Part shown: positions 52,512 through 64,000 of the stretch, one piece after another
How the letters are laid out: each line of letters starts with the position of its first letter
How positions within the stretch are numbered: position 1 is the stretch's first letter
Assembly: GCA_025618425.1 (NCBI GenBank)
Contig: CM046850.1
Span: 27,098,133 to 27,162,132, forward strand
Source: Heliocidaris tuberculata
Lineage: Eukaryota; Echinodermata; Echinoidea; Camarodonta; Echinometridae
Length of the DNA stretch: 64,000 nt
Direction: 5' to 3'
Translations under genes and position numbers: made by a program
Notes under the pieces: generated by a model
Seen by the model: only the letters and a program-made list of their open reading frames with translations
Databases searched by the model: none
Told to the model about the DNA's origin: nothing

Positions 52512-52818
52512 AGTCGCCGGAAGTGGGGGGGGGGGGGGGGGGGGGGGGGGCGGTCGCCCCCCAACGAAAAAGTGGGGGGGGGGGCAAAATGCATTTTCGC
52601 CCCCCAAAAGCCCCCCCCCCCCCATAAAAAAAAAAAATCAGTAGTAAAGGAGTAAAATTGGAGGGGGAACCAAAAAGAAAATAAACAAAAATAAAACCTG
52701 AATTGAATCACATCGCAAATGTTATTCCATTCAAATAAAAAAAAGAGTATGAGCCCTTGAAAGGTGAGCCCCCTTGAATGTTTGCCCCCCCCCCCAAATC
52801 CCAAACTGCTTCCGGCGC
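52512..52818. mobile_element. G-rich MITE-like element
   Basis: CGCCGGAAG at the left and CTTCCGGCG at the right enclose very long G and C runs (52526-52550, 52575-52583, 52610-52623) and CATTTTCGCCCCCC. It abuts the previous element directly. Confidence 0.55.
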
Positions 52819-53244
52819 GCCTGGATGATGATGATGATGATTAGAATGATGATGATAATAAGGACGACGATGATGATAATGATGATGATGATAATGAAAA
52901 TGATTAGGAGGATGATGATTAGAATGATGATAATAATGATGAAAATGATGATGATGATAATGATAGTAATAATGTATAATAGCAATTATCACGAGAATGA
53001 AAATGATGACCAGGATGATGTGGTTGATGATCGTGATGAGGGCGATGATGATGTTGAAGACGACGACGATGATGATGATGAATTGAAGAAATGAGTGACT
53101 TGTCAGAGTAAATTAGAGAAATGAATAGGTCTACAGATATTTAAAGTTTTATCAGAATGAATTATGGTAGACTCATATTATCATTGATACGAAAACAAAA
53201 AAATAACCCATTTGTAGAAGCTTTCTGGCAAATGATACCGTATA

Positions 53245-53720
53245 ATAACGGTTGTCAAAGGTTGTCAAATTTATTTACGGTAAGTTTTGAGACATTTCTT
53301 TGAAAAGTAATTCTCTGAATCTTTAATTATATTTAGACATTTTGACCATTCAAGGCCAGAAATTACTTGCGTATAAATGATTAATTCAGAACACAATTGC
53401 CATTCTGCAGAGCAGATGAAATTCCAGAGCACCTCTTTTAACCCAGAGCCTTGAATCAATAATGACACTGGGTAGCAAAATTTTGGCAGAAATGCACGGG
53501 CGATGCACAGTGGTATTGTGTTCTGAATTACTGATACATACAGATTATGTAGCCTTGATTTTTCAAAAAGAGTAAAACTAAGTAGGTATTCAGAGCATCA
53601 TCTTTAGAAGAGTATAGAAAGATTTATCTTAAAACTAAGTCCAACTAAGTTTGACATCTTTCAAATTTACAATGTGAAAACCTCAGTCTGGTACGAGTTT
53701 TAACTTTCGAGTTAATGGTT
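53245..53720. mobile_element. Palindromic MITE family P1, copy 3
   Basis: The most complete copy. Left text GTTGTCAAATTTATTTACGG, ACATTTCTTTGAAAAGTAAT and CATTCAAGGCC is mirrored loosely by TAGCCTTGATTTTTCAAAAA, CTAAGTTTGACATCTTTCAA and ATTTACAATGTG. No coding. Confidence 0.75.
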
Positions 53721-54578
53721 ATTACCAATCAAAACTGTTATTTTTGTTTACACCCAGTATCATTTTCAGTGAAAGAGATAATGGATAATCTAAAACTTTG
53801 AACTATATCAAAAGTGTCTTTCAGAAGGCGGAAGATTAATAGAGACTTAGTCATTTTAAAACCATAATTAGGAAGAAAGGAAGATATTTAAACAGACTGA
53901 TTCACAACAAACCGGTTATTATACTATCCCCCTCTAGCTCTCTTCCCTCACTCTATCTCTCAACCTCTTTCTCTCTCTTTTTCATCGATCGTAACCGTGA
54001 TGTCCATTTTAACTATGTCATTTTCTTTTGCAGTATTATTTGAATGTTTTGTTTTAACTGAACTGAAACAGCAATTATCTATCTCTACATGGCAGTCCAA
54101 CGGCCGAGATACGATGAATACAAAGTACAATGATTAAGATGCACATCTACAAACTATATTACAAGTATACATTCAAGTGGTCGAGATAAAAAGCGAGGTA
54201 TTAATACACACTTAGTGGGAGAAAATGAGAGAAAGGGACAGTGCTAGCGGGAGAGACAGAGAGGAAGAGACAGAGACAGATAAACATTCAGAGACGCACA
54301 GGTACGGAAAATGAAATATAACTGTTGCCTATTGCTCGGTGTCATCATAATGACGATTTATCTGTATAATTCTTTGTGCTAGCCTGAGTTAACTTACTAT
54401 AGCACTGACTGAAAAATTCAAAACTAGTCGACAGTGTAAACTTGGGAAGGACTATGCCTTGCGTCACCCATTCTGTAGTTTTTCTTCCTCTGATGTTTAC
54501 TACCAACCTCTTGAACTAAGAGATTACTCACATTTTATCCAGGGGAAATATATCGAGCACTGAGCAGTAGACAGTGAT
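53721..54578. other. No supported gene
   Basis: (CT)-rich at 53935-53985 and (GA)-rich at 54220-54295. No exon recognised. Confidence 0.45.
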
Positions 54579-56073
54579 AAAGTGCCAGTCACACATACAC
54601 GACTCACGGCCCGCACACTGAAAAATTAGCAATTTTGGCTAGCGCGTTGTCTTTCGCTGGGTGTGCGTCAGCATTCGTTGTATGTGCGTCGAAATTTTTG
54701 TGCATGCACAAAAATGAGCGCGGAGCCCGATAGATGAATGTACTCGCCAGATGGACGCCAGACCCACGCCAGACACGCACAGAGCGCGCTGGACCAACGC
54801 CAGACACGCGCAGAGCGCGCTGGACCAATGTCAGACACACGCGGAGCACGCGTTAGGTATTCGTTGTATGTATGTGCACTCGTCGCTGTACTACATGTGA
54901 CGGCATGCAAGATGAGCCGCACAGTCACGTGACCGCTGCCGTTAGCTGGCTGTGCGTTGAATGCGCGTCGCATGCGCAGACCATTCGTTTCGTGAGCAAA
55001 CAACACGCTGTGCGTTCCTTGGATTTTTTAAACATGTGCGCCCTGTATACGCTCTATATGCGCTCTGTAAGCCCCCTCTATACGCGCAGCGCGCTAGCAA
55101 CACACTGTCCATTCGTTGTTGACTCTCTAGTGTAGCAAACCGCAATTTTTTGTAAAATATTTGAATTGAGGAAAATGCTGGAAAACAAGTCTATGCTTAT
55201 CTATTAATAATCAAATAATTTAAAGGGGGCGCTATTACAGGCAAGCCCGTGGGGATATTTGAGTTGATGACTGCTCAGCCATTATTTGTAACTAAATGTG
55301 AAAGAACTTTGATTCATATGTAAGCTTCGAATAAGTGGCTAGGCAGCCATCTGTTTAGCGACGGGTCTTGCCGGGCAAAGTAATTTGCACTACAATTGTT
55401 TACGAAAATTGGTACAATCAAGAATTCATGACATGTGGAAATTTACATACCAAACCAACATTTTTCCGGGGCCTTAAGCTCCGCCCATTTTGGACCCAAT
55501 AGGTCACTCATTGGGCGTGGTTTGTGAACGAAACTGATATATTATTGGTTGGGGATCTTCACATGGGCTGCTTGGAGGGACGTCTTTCCAATCTTTGATT
55601 GGTCCGGTCTATCTCTCCGTGCAAAACACGTGGGATTTGTTACACATGTGGTTTTGCCTCATAAATCGTGTAAGATTCAGTTTTAGTTTTGGATTCCGTT
55701 AGTGAACATGTCTTCACTGTAATTCGTGCTTAGGGCCGCCCAGCCTTCAAATGTGATAGTCTGCGGATTTTTCGTAAATTCTTATCAGACTGTGATTCCA
55801 CGGTTTTGTTATAATAAAGGACTGAAGACTTTTCAACGCAATTTATTTTCTCCAATTTGTAATTTTGTTATTTATATTGTGGTGAACGGAGAGTGTGACC
55901 ATCGTACAGCTAAATCTATCAGCCTTTCCACTCAACTCTACGGTATCACTACACTAGCTTCTCCCAAATCCTGACAAAAAGGTGGGCGCACAACGACGCA
56001 CTGTAGTTATTTTCAATTTTTAAAGTGATTTTCAATGCGCGGGCCGTGCGTCGCGTATGTGTGACAGGGCCTT
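54579..56073. mobile_element. 1.5 kb inverted-repeat element
   Basis: The left end reads AAAGTGCCAGTCACACATAC then ACGACTCACGGCCCGC. The right end, inward from the right, reads AAGGCCCTGTCACACATACG then CGACGCACGGCCCGC. Just inside the left end, a 30 bp unit with CCAGACACGCGCAGAGCGCG and CTGGACCAA is repeated about three times (54765-54845). The longest inner frames show no recognised domain. Confidence 0.75.
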
Positions 56074-56090
56074 CACACATACGCGACGCG
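56046..56090. repeat. 17 bp hairpin at the element's right edge
   Basis: GCGTCGCGTATGTGTGA, spacer CAGGGCCT, then TCACACATACGCGACGC. The right terminal repeat is therefore followed at once by an inverted copy of its own tip, as if a second element ended there. Confidence 0.85.
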
Positions 56091-56495
56091 GGCCTTACAT
56101 CAGGTGTTCCAACAGAGCAGCTCATTTTTGATGAGTCTCGTCCGCCCGGACAGATTGCTTCGTGTTGTTCAAGAAATCCTTGAAACATGGGCGAAATTGA
56201 AATAAAGGTGACGATAAAGGTTCAGCATTTCTTGTTTTTTACGACTACAGACACGTGCGCGATTGCACGTCTATTTCCTCCATTGCGATAAGGACAAATT
56301 CTATCCGTTATTCCAATTCTAACCCTAACCCTATACCCTAATCTAACCCTTATCATAATCCTAAATATCTCCCCTGCCTTGAAAGGTGCTCATGCCCTCA
56401 CTGCTGTGAGAAATGATTACCGGGCGTAACGGCAGATACAGTCTCTTGGCGGGTTTGTTTCTGTCAGCAAAATCGTCCGGCGTGTTTGGTATCAA
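56074..56495. other. No supported gene; TTAGGG-like tract
   Basis: TCTAACCCTAACCCTATACC and related text at 56317-56365. Confidence 0.6.
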
Positions 56496-57000
56496 AGGGC
56501 CCATGCCAAGCAAAATGCATGTTGACTTTTTTTTAATTTATGATACCCTGATCATCATTTATGTGGCCAAAAAATATTTAAATATATGTCATATACTGTA
56601 TTTTATAATAATTTTTCAGTATTTTTTCTTCAAACTACTGGGATCCGCCCACAAAAAAGCTGCAAAATCAACACCAATTCCCCTTGTGACATCACTTGTC
56701 AATCACTATCCAGAAAATATCAACATTTTAATAGATATTGCCATGTCGGATAGTCACTGTCAAGTGTTTTCTCACAATGGCATTATGCAATACACCTCAA
56801 AAGAAGGGTAAGTGAAGGTGTATTTTGTAGAATGCTATTGTGAGAAAACACTTGACAGTAACTATCTGACAAAGAAAAAATACTGAAAAATTTATTATAA
56901 AATATATGACATATATTAAGATATTTTTGGGTCACATAAATGATGATCAGGGTATCATAAAAAAACAAAAGTCAACATGCATTTGCTTGGCATAGGCCCT
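56496..57000. mobile_element. 505 bp foldback MITE, TTAA-type
   Basis: Starts AGGGCCCATGCCAAGC and ends GCTTGGCATAGGCCCT, flanked by TCAA (56492-56495) and TTAA (57001-57004). Long arms: CATGTTGACTTTTTTTTAAT and TGATACCCTGATCATCATTT mirrored by AAATGATGATCAGGGTATCA and AAAGTCAACATG. An inner pair is AGTGTTTTCTCACAATGGCA and ATGCTATTGTGAGAAAACAC. Confidence 0.85.
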
Positions 57001-57004
57001 TTAA

Positions 57005-59929
57005 ACGATCATTCATTGTTTCTTCTGAAGCACCAGATTCGTAGAGGAAACTTTTGTTTTCATCACTGACAGTACAGTCCTGTGGATGTATTAAATAAAG
57101 TAATAAAACAAAGTAGACATAATAGATAACTTTTTAATGCTGAAAGGATATCTAAGTAATAACACTTAACCACATAACAGAAGATGTAAGGGTCAAGTCT
57201 GGCCTCTTTTTTAAGTGATGGCGCTGTCTTATTTCGCCGAGAGTGCTAGTTACGGCGGGCGGATTTGGCAACAACCAAATCCGTCAAGGGAACTGTATAT
57301 GCCGTTACACCATTAATAATCACGTGATATGAGCGTGTCATGGTGAGTGAGTGTGTGTGTGCGCGCGCATGCGTTGTGTGTGGGGCTGGGTTATGTAGAC
57401 GTGAATCAGGTCTGGGGACTATATTCTTAACATCACATCCTGACAATGACATTTGAAAGAATCGACACAACATCGAACATGTAGGAAGCACACTGAGTAT
57501 CACCCACTCGATCTAGCCGACTATGAGATGGCAGAGATATTATTCTGTAACAGAATCAACTAAATAACTTTTCCTTAAATGAGAGAGTAAAAACTCCTCC
57601 AGGCTGTCAATCAGGATAGTAGAATTCATGTCTTTTCTCCTGTTTATATATTTTTTTCTCCCGTTCTTTTTTATCTAGGGTTTCTTCTAAAATTTTTAAT
57701 GAAATATTATTGAATGAATGAGGAACCTAATTTTTTACCTACTAAAAAAGAATAGTTTGGAGTGTTCTTATTGGAATAAATGAATACAACAAAACGCTCA
57801 TTTAAAGACATGAAATCACTAATTAAATTGTATTGTACTGTAAGCAAAAGTGGCAGGAAAGTACTACTGACTACAACTTTGCTGTTATCAAATAAAATAC
57901 TTGACATTTTGAAGAAGAAAAAAATCTACTTTGATTGTGTCTTTCCCACTCTTTTAAAACCCACCTTTGGGTTTTAACCCCCCCCCCCCCCCCTCAAAAA
58001 AAAAAGTGGGGAAGTCATTATCAAAGTAGAAAAAATCTCTCTTACTCTCCCTCCTCATAGACTGTCTCCCTCTCTCTACCTTCACTTTTTGATAATCGCA
58101 AGCTCGTCATCTATTCAGAGCTGGAAACTTAAAAAAGGTACTGCAAATCATATAAATGCAGCATACTGAGCAAGCAAAATTGAGGGAGTTCGCTGGAGGT
58201 GTGTGTTTGAGTGTTTGTGTGTGGGGTATGGTGTTAGCACTTTGGATTGTAGAATGTGTATGAGCTGAAGTGCTAAGCGGGGTTAAAGTGTCGGACGTTT
58301 GCACAGAACTACGACGTTATGATATAAAATACGTACACGTGATTCATATATGTATATGGGATACAGCATGAGTGGATAATTTCACTAAAATTAAAGAAAA
58401 ATAATGATATTGAATTTAGCACACGCACAATAGACGAGGGCGGGGCAAATACTACATGCATGCAGTAAGAAGAAGAAAAGGGGTTGGCAAACTGGAAAAT
58501 TTGTGAGTGTAATACTAGAACTTTACTTGTACTAAAACTTGAAATTTATGTTTCAGTTTCATTACTTGTTGAAAGGACATTCTTTTTAATACATTCTCAG
58601 CAACACTCCAAGTGACACCAACCCTCAAAGTGACACCAACCCTTAACTGTTTTTAAGCTGAAGAATCTCAACACAAAGCGGAACACCAGCGTCTGGAGAA
58701 CAGATGCAACGCATTCATCTCCTTTGATGAACACAGTGATTCAATAAATTTATTTCTGGTGTTTCGTTTCAGTGGCATCAACGGCCTACGTGCATGAACT
58801 ATTGAACTTTAAAGCAATAACCCATATACTCCAACCATCAAACGATGACATCTGTCTATTCCCAAGATATTGCAGATATATATATATATATTTTAAAAAT
58901 TGTTATCGTCTTATAACTGATATGAGATAATTTAAGAAAACACCACCCATATCTTATTTACTCCAAAATGCGTCACGCCATCCATCATTTCTTGGCACTG
59001 CACCAACAAGTGAATCAGCATCTTGACTGCAAATCAACCAAGCTCTTGAAATAAACTGGATGATGATCATCATCAGGGGCATAATCTTACATGTTTTGCA
59101 GGCAGGGGTGCCTCGGTTTATTTTCAACATTTACAGGCAGGGGCGTAGATAGCAGCGGCGGGGGGGGGGGGGGGGGGGGGAGGGGGGATGGGGGAATGCA
59201 TCCCCCAACTTTTCGGATGGGAGATGGTGTATACAAACATCCCCCAGGTTCCACCCCCACCCCCCCCCCCCAAAAAAAAAAAAAATGGTGGAAAATATAC
59301 ATTTCTATATTATGTTGTAGATAAATATAATTTGATATATTATATTTATTAATTTTATTTTTATATATTCTTTATTTCAATATAGATGTTATATATCTGT
59401 GTACAATATTGTAGATTTATATGATTTATCAATATTTATCTACTATGCCGTCGTGGCTTTTGATTTTTCCCGATATATTTTTACACCACTAGAAAGTGAA
59501 AACCATCTACTTCAAATTATACAACATGGGTGTTGATTTGGGAGTAACATGGAGGTCTAATTTTTTTTAATGAAGTGGGGGGGGGGGGGGGGGGGTGTTG
59601 GCCTGCATGTGTTACCATCCCCAAATATATTTAGATGTGATTTTTTTTTTTCAAAGCCACAATGCAGAAATTTACTTAGAATAAAAGTACATGTAATTAT
59701 TCTGGATTTAGAGGGTTCAGTCGGTAACTTTCCTTTATAATGCAATTCTGCAAAACTGAAATGAAAATATAGTCACATGAATCGAATATGTTGGAGAAAG
59801 AGGGAATACATCACACCCAGTATTTATCGAGGATGATGATGACCTGTGTCATCATCACCCAACTATACATAGAAGAATTATAAAATGACAATCACAACAT
59901 GTAGCCCGGTCAGAAGCACCGCTCCGGGC
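57005..59929. other. No supported gene; scattered homopolymers
   Basis: (GT/CG)n lies at 57352-57370. Poly-C lies at 57979-57993, a long poly-G run at 59160-59180 after CAGGGGCGTAGATAGCAGCG (another hAT-like end without an identified partner), and poly-G at 59578-59595. No exon recognised. Confidence 0.45.
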
Positions 59930-60375
59930 GTTGCATGTGGGCAGAGTGCCCCCTTCTTTTCCCTTTAACTTCAGATAAGTACCCCCATTTTTATTTCGAG
60001 CAAGTCCCAGTTCCATATTCTTTTAAGTGCCCATTTGATAAGTACACCTCATCCCTCACCTTACCTTTGATAAATGCTTCTATTTCAACGAGAGCATTTC
60101 CCCCCTTTAATCCCTTTTATTCTTTTTAATGTAACTAGTCATTTTTTCTTTGTAATATATAGACACTGATTTAATTTTTCTATTTTATAAGAACAATTTC
60201 CCGTTCTTATAAATGCCCCTTTTCAGTTGTTAGAAGTGCCCCTTTCCACCTGTGATGAACTGCCTTTTCTACCTTTTTTACACATTCATTTATTTTTCTA
60301 ATAATTGCAGTGTCCTTTACCCCATGATAAGTACCACGTTTCCCTTTTCCATAACATGTGCCCCTAATCCAAAGT
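59930..60375. repeat. Degenerate tandem repeat of GATAAGTGCCCCTTT
   Basis: About ten phrases such as AGATAAGTACCCCC, TTAAGTGCCCATTTGATAAG, GATAAATGCTTCTATTT, ATAAATGCCCCTTTTC and AGAAGTGCCCCTTTCC occur at irregular spacing of 25-60 bases. Confidence 0.7.
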
Positions 60376-60627
60376 GACTTAGAGCCAGTATTCCCAAATG
60401 CTCGCTCGCTACGCTCGCTCGTATTAAAACTTATAGCTTATTAAATAAATTTTCATTGTAAAATTTTGCAATTACAATGTAATAGCTATTGTTTGCGCGC
60501 TCGCTTCGCTCGCTAGCTCAATATTCGAATCATACTACAAAATTGCAAAGCATGATGCTGAGTTGTATCTTGGATATGTAAAGAGAAAACCATATACATG
60601 TATACACACCCTTACCCCACACACACA

Positions 60628-60630
<3 letters not shown>

Positions 60631-60703
<73 letters not shown>

Positions 60704-60800
60704 TTATACGTATATACGTATACACACACACACGTACACACACACACACACACACACCCACACGTTTATATATAATTATATATATATATATATATATATG
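60631..60800. repeat. (TA)n and (CA)n microsatellite
   Basis: (TA)n at 60631-60698, (CA)n at 60722-60758 and (TA)n at 60769-60798. Confidence 0.96.
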
Positions 60801-60967
60801 GCCCTCCCTTACCCCCAAGGTATGAGGACCTGTCTACACCAATGGAAACAACGCCTCGCGTGCAACGACCCTTCTCCTCTCGATGGCATTAATGGTTCAT
60901 GGGTTCATGTTTTATGTTTGGCTTTGTTTGAATGACTAACATGATTTCCTCTTTATTCAATGTATAG

Positions 60968-61072
60968 GTGGCATTGCCCTCTACGGCATCTATTTCATCA
61001 ATGTTGGCTTCGACCTCCAACAACAAGATCTCGAACGTATCTAGATCTCCAAACAAGCTCCTCTACGTCTAG
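60968..61072 (+). pseudogene. Broken copy of protease exon 8
   Basis: The acceptor TTCAATGTATAG is retained. The exon starts GGTGGCATTGCCCTCTACGG but is two bases shorter than the intact exon near 60988, which shifts the frame and brings a stop (TAG) at 61042-61044. The original stop position is still recognisable at 61070-61072. No upstream protease exon was found on this strand. Confidence 0.92.
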
Positions 61073-61561
61073 GTTGGTAGGATTTCTTATTCTCTTTTCA
61101 CCTCTCATTATCGGTATGCACTATGAATCTTGAAGTTCATAGTTTATGTGTAAATGTAGTTACATTAAAACAGTTATGTTTCTGTTGACTTCCCCTCCCT
61201 CGATTAAAAGTACACATGCAGTTCAAACAAAATGTTTCAAAGTGATTTGCATAATTGAATTAGGAACCTAAATCATTTTAATGTAAGTGTGTTATTTGAA
61301 ATTTGTTTAACAAGGGCGCCGCACCCTAATGGCAGTATGGCTATCTAGGGGTGTCCTGTTACCAAAGAATTGTATTTCTAATGTGAACTGGTTTATGATC
61401 AAGTTTTGTATCAAAGTTCTTTGATCCATTCATTTGCATAATGTTTCCAACCAAAAAGATAAAAGTCACAATAAATTAATTCAAAATTTGTATTACTTGA
61501 ATACGGTCATGACCTCTAACATTTTTATTTTTCATTTTCGATTTGTATGAAATGTCATTCA

Positions 61562-61650
61562 ATCTGAATTGTAGTTGTTAATTTTCCAAACAATCGGCCT
61601 ATTCAAATCATCGTGAAAATCTCCAAAATATCGATTTTAATGATATTCAT
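61562..61650 (-). repeat. Single copy of the 88 bp unit
   Basis: CTGAATTGTAGTTGTTAATT, TTCCAAACAATCGGCCTATT and CAAATCATCGTGAAAATCTC are the reverse complement of one array unit from 22926-24422. Confidence 0.95.
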
Positions 61651-62149
61651 AAACTGATAGAATTATTATTTGAATCATGGATATTTTTTTTTCTCAATGC
61701 TTTTTCATATCGGTTTGGAAATCCAGTATAATTTCGTATTCTGTTGCGTTTGTTTTTCAGATGATGACCTTGTCCGGTGACATTCGTAAAGTCGACCAAA
61801 CATAATTATCTCATGAAGTTCTGAAAAGAAAAACACGTTTTAAAAATTCTGTCTAATTTAGTTTCCATATCACCATCTACTATAGGCTAGTATTGAAGCG
61901 TTCGAATCGAAATACTGATTTACCTTTAATAGACTACTAATTGCTCCAGCACAGTAGATGATGATTTCCAACCACAGAAAAGAAAATTTTCATCTGATTG
62001 TATTGACACACACGGTGAATTATGGATATCTTGAAGTCATAAGACTCTTTCCAGGAATGCCAATAGGATTTCAAATTCATTGACAAATAAAACTTCAATT
62101 AAGCCCTATCTAACTTGTCAAGTTACACTCTCTTAATCGTATAATTATA

Positions 62150-62370
62150 AGCCCGCCTCACAGGCGTCATTTACTGACGTTATGACAACGTCAGTGTGTT
62201 GTACGGTCTGTTGCAAGTCATGCCTGAAAGAGTGATATCGTTTAAAAAGTGATTGCAGAATGAAGGGTGCAAACAATACTTATAATAACTGGCGTATGAT
62301 TTCATTGCCTTCACAGGCTTGATTAGCGCAGGTACTGACGCAAACGAAATGACGCTTCGTGTGAGCAGGG
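62150..62370 (+). mobile_element. MITE family P3, copy 3
   Basis: Mirror counterpart of 22200-22435 within the inverted duplication: AAGCCCGCCTCACAGGCGTC to GCTTCGTGTGAGCAGGGCTT. Confidence 0.75.
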
Positions 62371-62373
62371 CTT

Positions 62374-62752
62374 CAAAGGGATAATTCACCCTGATTACAA
62401 GTTGGTTTTAAAAGAAGCAGAAAAATTAAAGAAACAGATCTGTGAAGGTTTGAGAAAATCCGATAAGAAATAAGAAAGTTATGAAGTTTTGAAGTGGTAA
62501 TCTATCAGACACAAATTGGCAACTCCGTGACGTATCTTGCGAGCTCCTCTCTCATTTGCCCTGTACCCCAAAAACCAATAATTTCCGTTTTCTCTAAAGG
62601 AAATATTCAATCATACATGCACCTTAAATATAGTCATTGCTTATATGTTTTTACACAAACCCTGTATGAAACAAATATATTTCTTCATCAAAAACTAAGA
62701 AAATGAAAATTTATGAAATTTTCTGTATTGAGCAAATGGGAGAGGAGCTCGC
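62374..62752. mobile_element. Truncated foldback MITE, family of 6925-7459
   Basis: Begins AGGGATAATTCACCCTGATT and contains GGCAACTCCGTGACGTATCT plus TGCGAGCTCCTCTC and GCAAATGGGAGAGGAGCTCG, matching the 6925-7459 element in order. The right arm stops after AGCTCGC. The left arm of the duplication has about 120 bases of other sequence here instead. Confidence 0.75.
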
Positions 62753-63076
62753 AAATTCCTAATTTCAACAATGGACCTTACACTATACCTAAATCTAACT
62801 CTAACTCTAAACATAACCTAAAACCAAATACAATACTAAGCCTTATCCTACATTTTTGATGTCGCCGGATCATGTGTCGGATCACCGATATAACTTGGGA
62901 CATATGATTAATATGGCCGTTGCACCCTCGTCGTTTGCATTGTGTCCGTATCATTTGCCGTTAGGGATGGAGGGGTTAAGATTAGAGATAAACTAAGCCT
63001 AATCCTAAGCCTAACCCTAAGCCTAACCCTAATACGATGGCCCGTATTCATAAAGGGGAACTAAGTTGAACCTGGG

Positions 63077-63222
63077 CCCTGTTTCATAAAACTTGTTATC
63101 AATAACAACTGCCACAAATCTATAACAAATTTGTTCTCAGCCTATCAGATGCAACTATTTCAGTAGCTAATAACTGTTACAGTAAATTGTTAATGACAAC
63201 AAGTTCTAAGAAACCGGGCCCT
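63077..63222. mobile_element. MITE insertion absent from the duplicate
   Basis: The sequence reads GAACCTGG, element, CCTGGTTTAATTTAG, while the corresponding left-arm site near 21757-21775 (inverted) reads GAACCTGGTTTAATTTAG with no element. Ends are GCCCTGTTTCATAAAACTTG and CTAAGAAACCGGGC. CCTGG appears duplicated. Confidence 0.85.
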
Positions 63223-63559
63223 GGTTTAATTTAGTCCACTCATTTATGGAGGGCTAAGTGTCAAGCTCTGTATTAAATGACTGTGATACTATAACAAAAT
63301 GAATAAACGACATTAATTCAGCCATGAAATGAAAATAAGAAATTGATTTCATGTCGGCATGACATTTGTTTGTTCATTAATAGTTACAGAATTATTGTAT
63401 TTTTTTCCGGGATGAGAAGTTTGACACTTGGCGCTCCATAAATCAGTAGACGAAATCTACCCACTTAAACCTAGACTTAAAGTTAATACGCTTTTATGAA
63501 TATCGGCAAACGTCTTTATATGGTAGGACCAATCGTGCTTAGCACCATGTATCTATTAA

Positions 63560-63598
<39 letters not shown>

Positions 63599-63904
63599 TG
63601 AGGGGAAGAGGAAAGAGATTGAAAGCGGGGCGATTGAAGAAAGAGAAAATATGAAATAGAAAGCAAGGGTTAGAGAAAGAAAGAGTGAAAAGGTGATACA
63701 TTGAGAAGGAGGGAAGAGGGGGTTGAGAGAGGATATTAACAGGGCAAGTTGATGGATGAAGGAATAGTGACAAACAATAATAGATTTGAAGTGAATGAGT
63801 CTATATTTTAGTGAAGAGTGAGAGCGCAAGAGAGAGAAGGAAAGAGGGAGAAAGAGTATGGGGAAATTTGAAAAAAAATATATACAATAGAAGAATCCAT
63901 GCGA

Positions 63905-64000
63905 CGATTGCTCCGGTGACAAATGCTCCACAAAAAGCGACAATTGCTCCGCGACATTTGCTCCGCGACATTTGCTCCGACGTCAAATGCTCCTGCGTCA
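63905..64000. repeat. Tandem GCGACATTTGCTCC motifs at window edge
   Basis: About six variants of GACAATTGCTCCGC/GACATTTGCTCC in direct tandem, cut by the window end. Related to the ends of the MITE at 47325-47527. Confidence 0.75.

Larger units (their letters stand above)
60850..63905 (-). repeat. Inverted duplication, right arm
   Basis: Reverse-complement counterpart of 21070-25055, collinear from the protease intron/exon 8 boundary through the 3' flank to the (GA)n block. It lacks 16 of the 17 tandem 88 bp units and carries extra MITE sequence at 62374-62752 and 63077-63222. Confidence 0.88.

Noticed and set aside
55726..55974. 82-codon frame inside the 54579-56073 element as a real gene
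   Set aside because: No recognisable motif, no splice evidence and a location inside a mobile element; left unassigned.

Overview
The window looks like repeat-crowded nuclear DNA from a marine invertebrate deuterostome, most likely an echinoderm and probably a sea urchin. That assignment is inference. It rests on spliced genes with GT-AG introns, tRNA-derived SINEs with (ATT)n tails, CR1/L2-type LINE remnants, many palindromic MITEs, TTAGGG-like interstitial repeats, and a secreted proteinase-K-type protease made of small exons. There are no bacterial-type operons, and the long simple-sequence open frames (poly-Tyr, poly-Thr, poly-Met/Ile) are microsatellite translations, not genes.

Two minus-strand genes can be supported. 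(1) A partial immunoglobulin-superfamily gene with a signal-peptide exon at 13681-13783, a first Ig exon at 3714-4013 and part of a second Ig domain at 2660-2930. It continues off the left edge. Splice phases agree across all three exons, and the cysteine layout hints at an IL-1-receptor-like ectodomain. (2) A complete subtilase (peptidase S8, proteinase K-like) gene with eight coding exons between 32503 and 24871 and a 5' UTR exon near 32845-32935. The exons join into one 355-codon reading frame with an I9-type propeptide and an intact Asp130/His161/Ser313 triad. A broken copy of its last exon lies on the plus strand at 60968-61072.

Layout: 1-5 kb, LINE remnant, Ig exons and two SINE insertions; 5-13 kb, MITEs, a hAT-type MITE, Tc1 transposase debris and a LINE reverse-transcriptase fragment; 13.7 kb, first Ig-gene exon; 15.6-21 kb, a 1.4 kb TTAA-flanked element and a 3 kb inverted-repeat element packed with CGAGTT motifs; 21-25 kb, a segment that recurs inverted at about 60.9-63.9 kb and carries a 17-copy array of an 88 bp unit; 24.7-33 kb, the protease gene, with nested MITEs in its introns; 33-34.1 kb, an AT-rich minisatellite starting about 80 bp beyond its TATA-like site; 35.5-37 kb, a mariner-like MITE and two head-to-head tRNA-like SINEs; 39.7-41 kb, a roughly 190 bp satellite; 41.2-44.1 kb, an inverted-repeat element with a tandem array of conserved hairpins; 44-60 kb, hAT-type and foldback MITEs, a 111 bp minisatellite and microsatellites; 60.9-64 kb, the inverted duplicate.

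The two genes are not obviously linked in function: one encodes a secreted or membrane Ig receptor fragment, the other a secreted protease. The biologically unusual material is mostly mobile DNA. It includes several TTAA-flanked families, a hairpin-array element, the CGAGTT-rich element, and an inverted duplication that supplies near-empty-site evidence for recent MITE insertion. All coordinates and splice sites were read by eye; no database search was possible.
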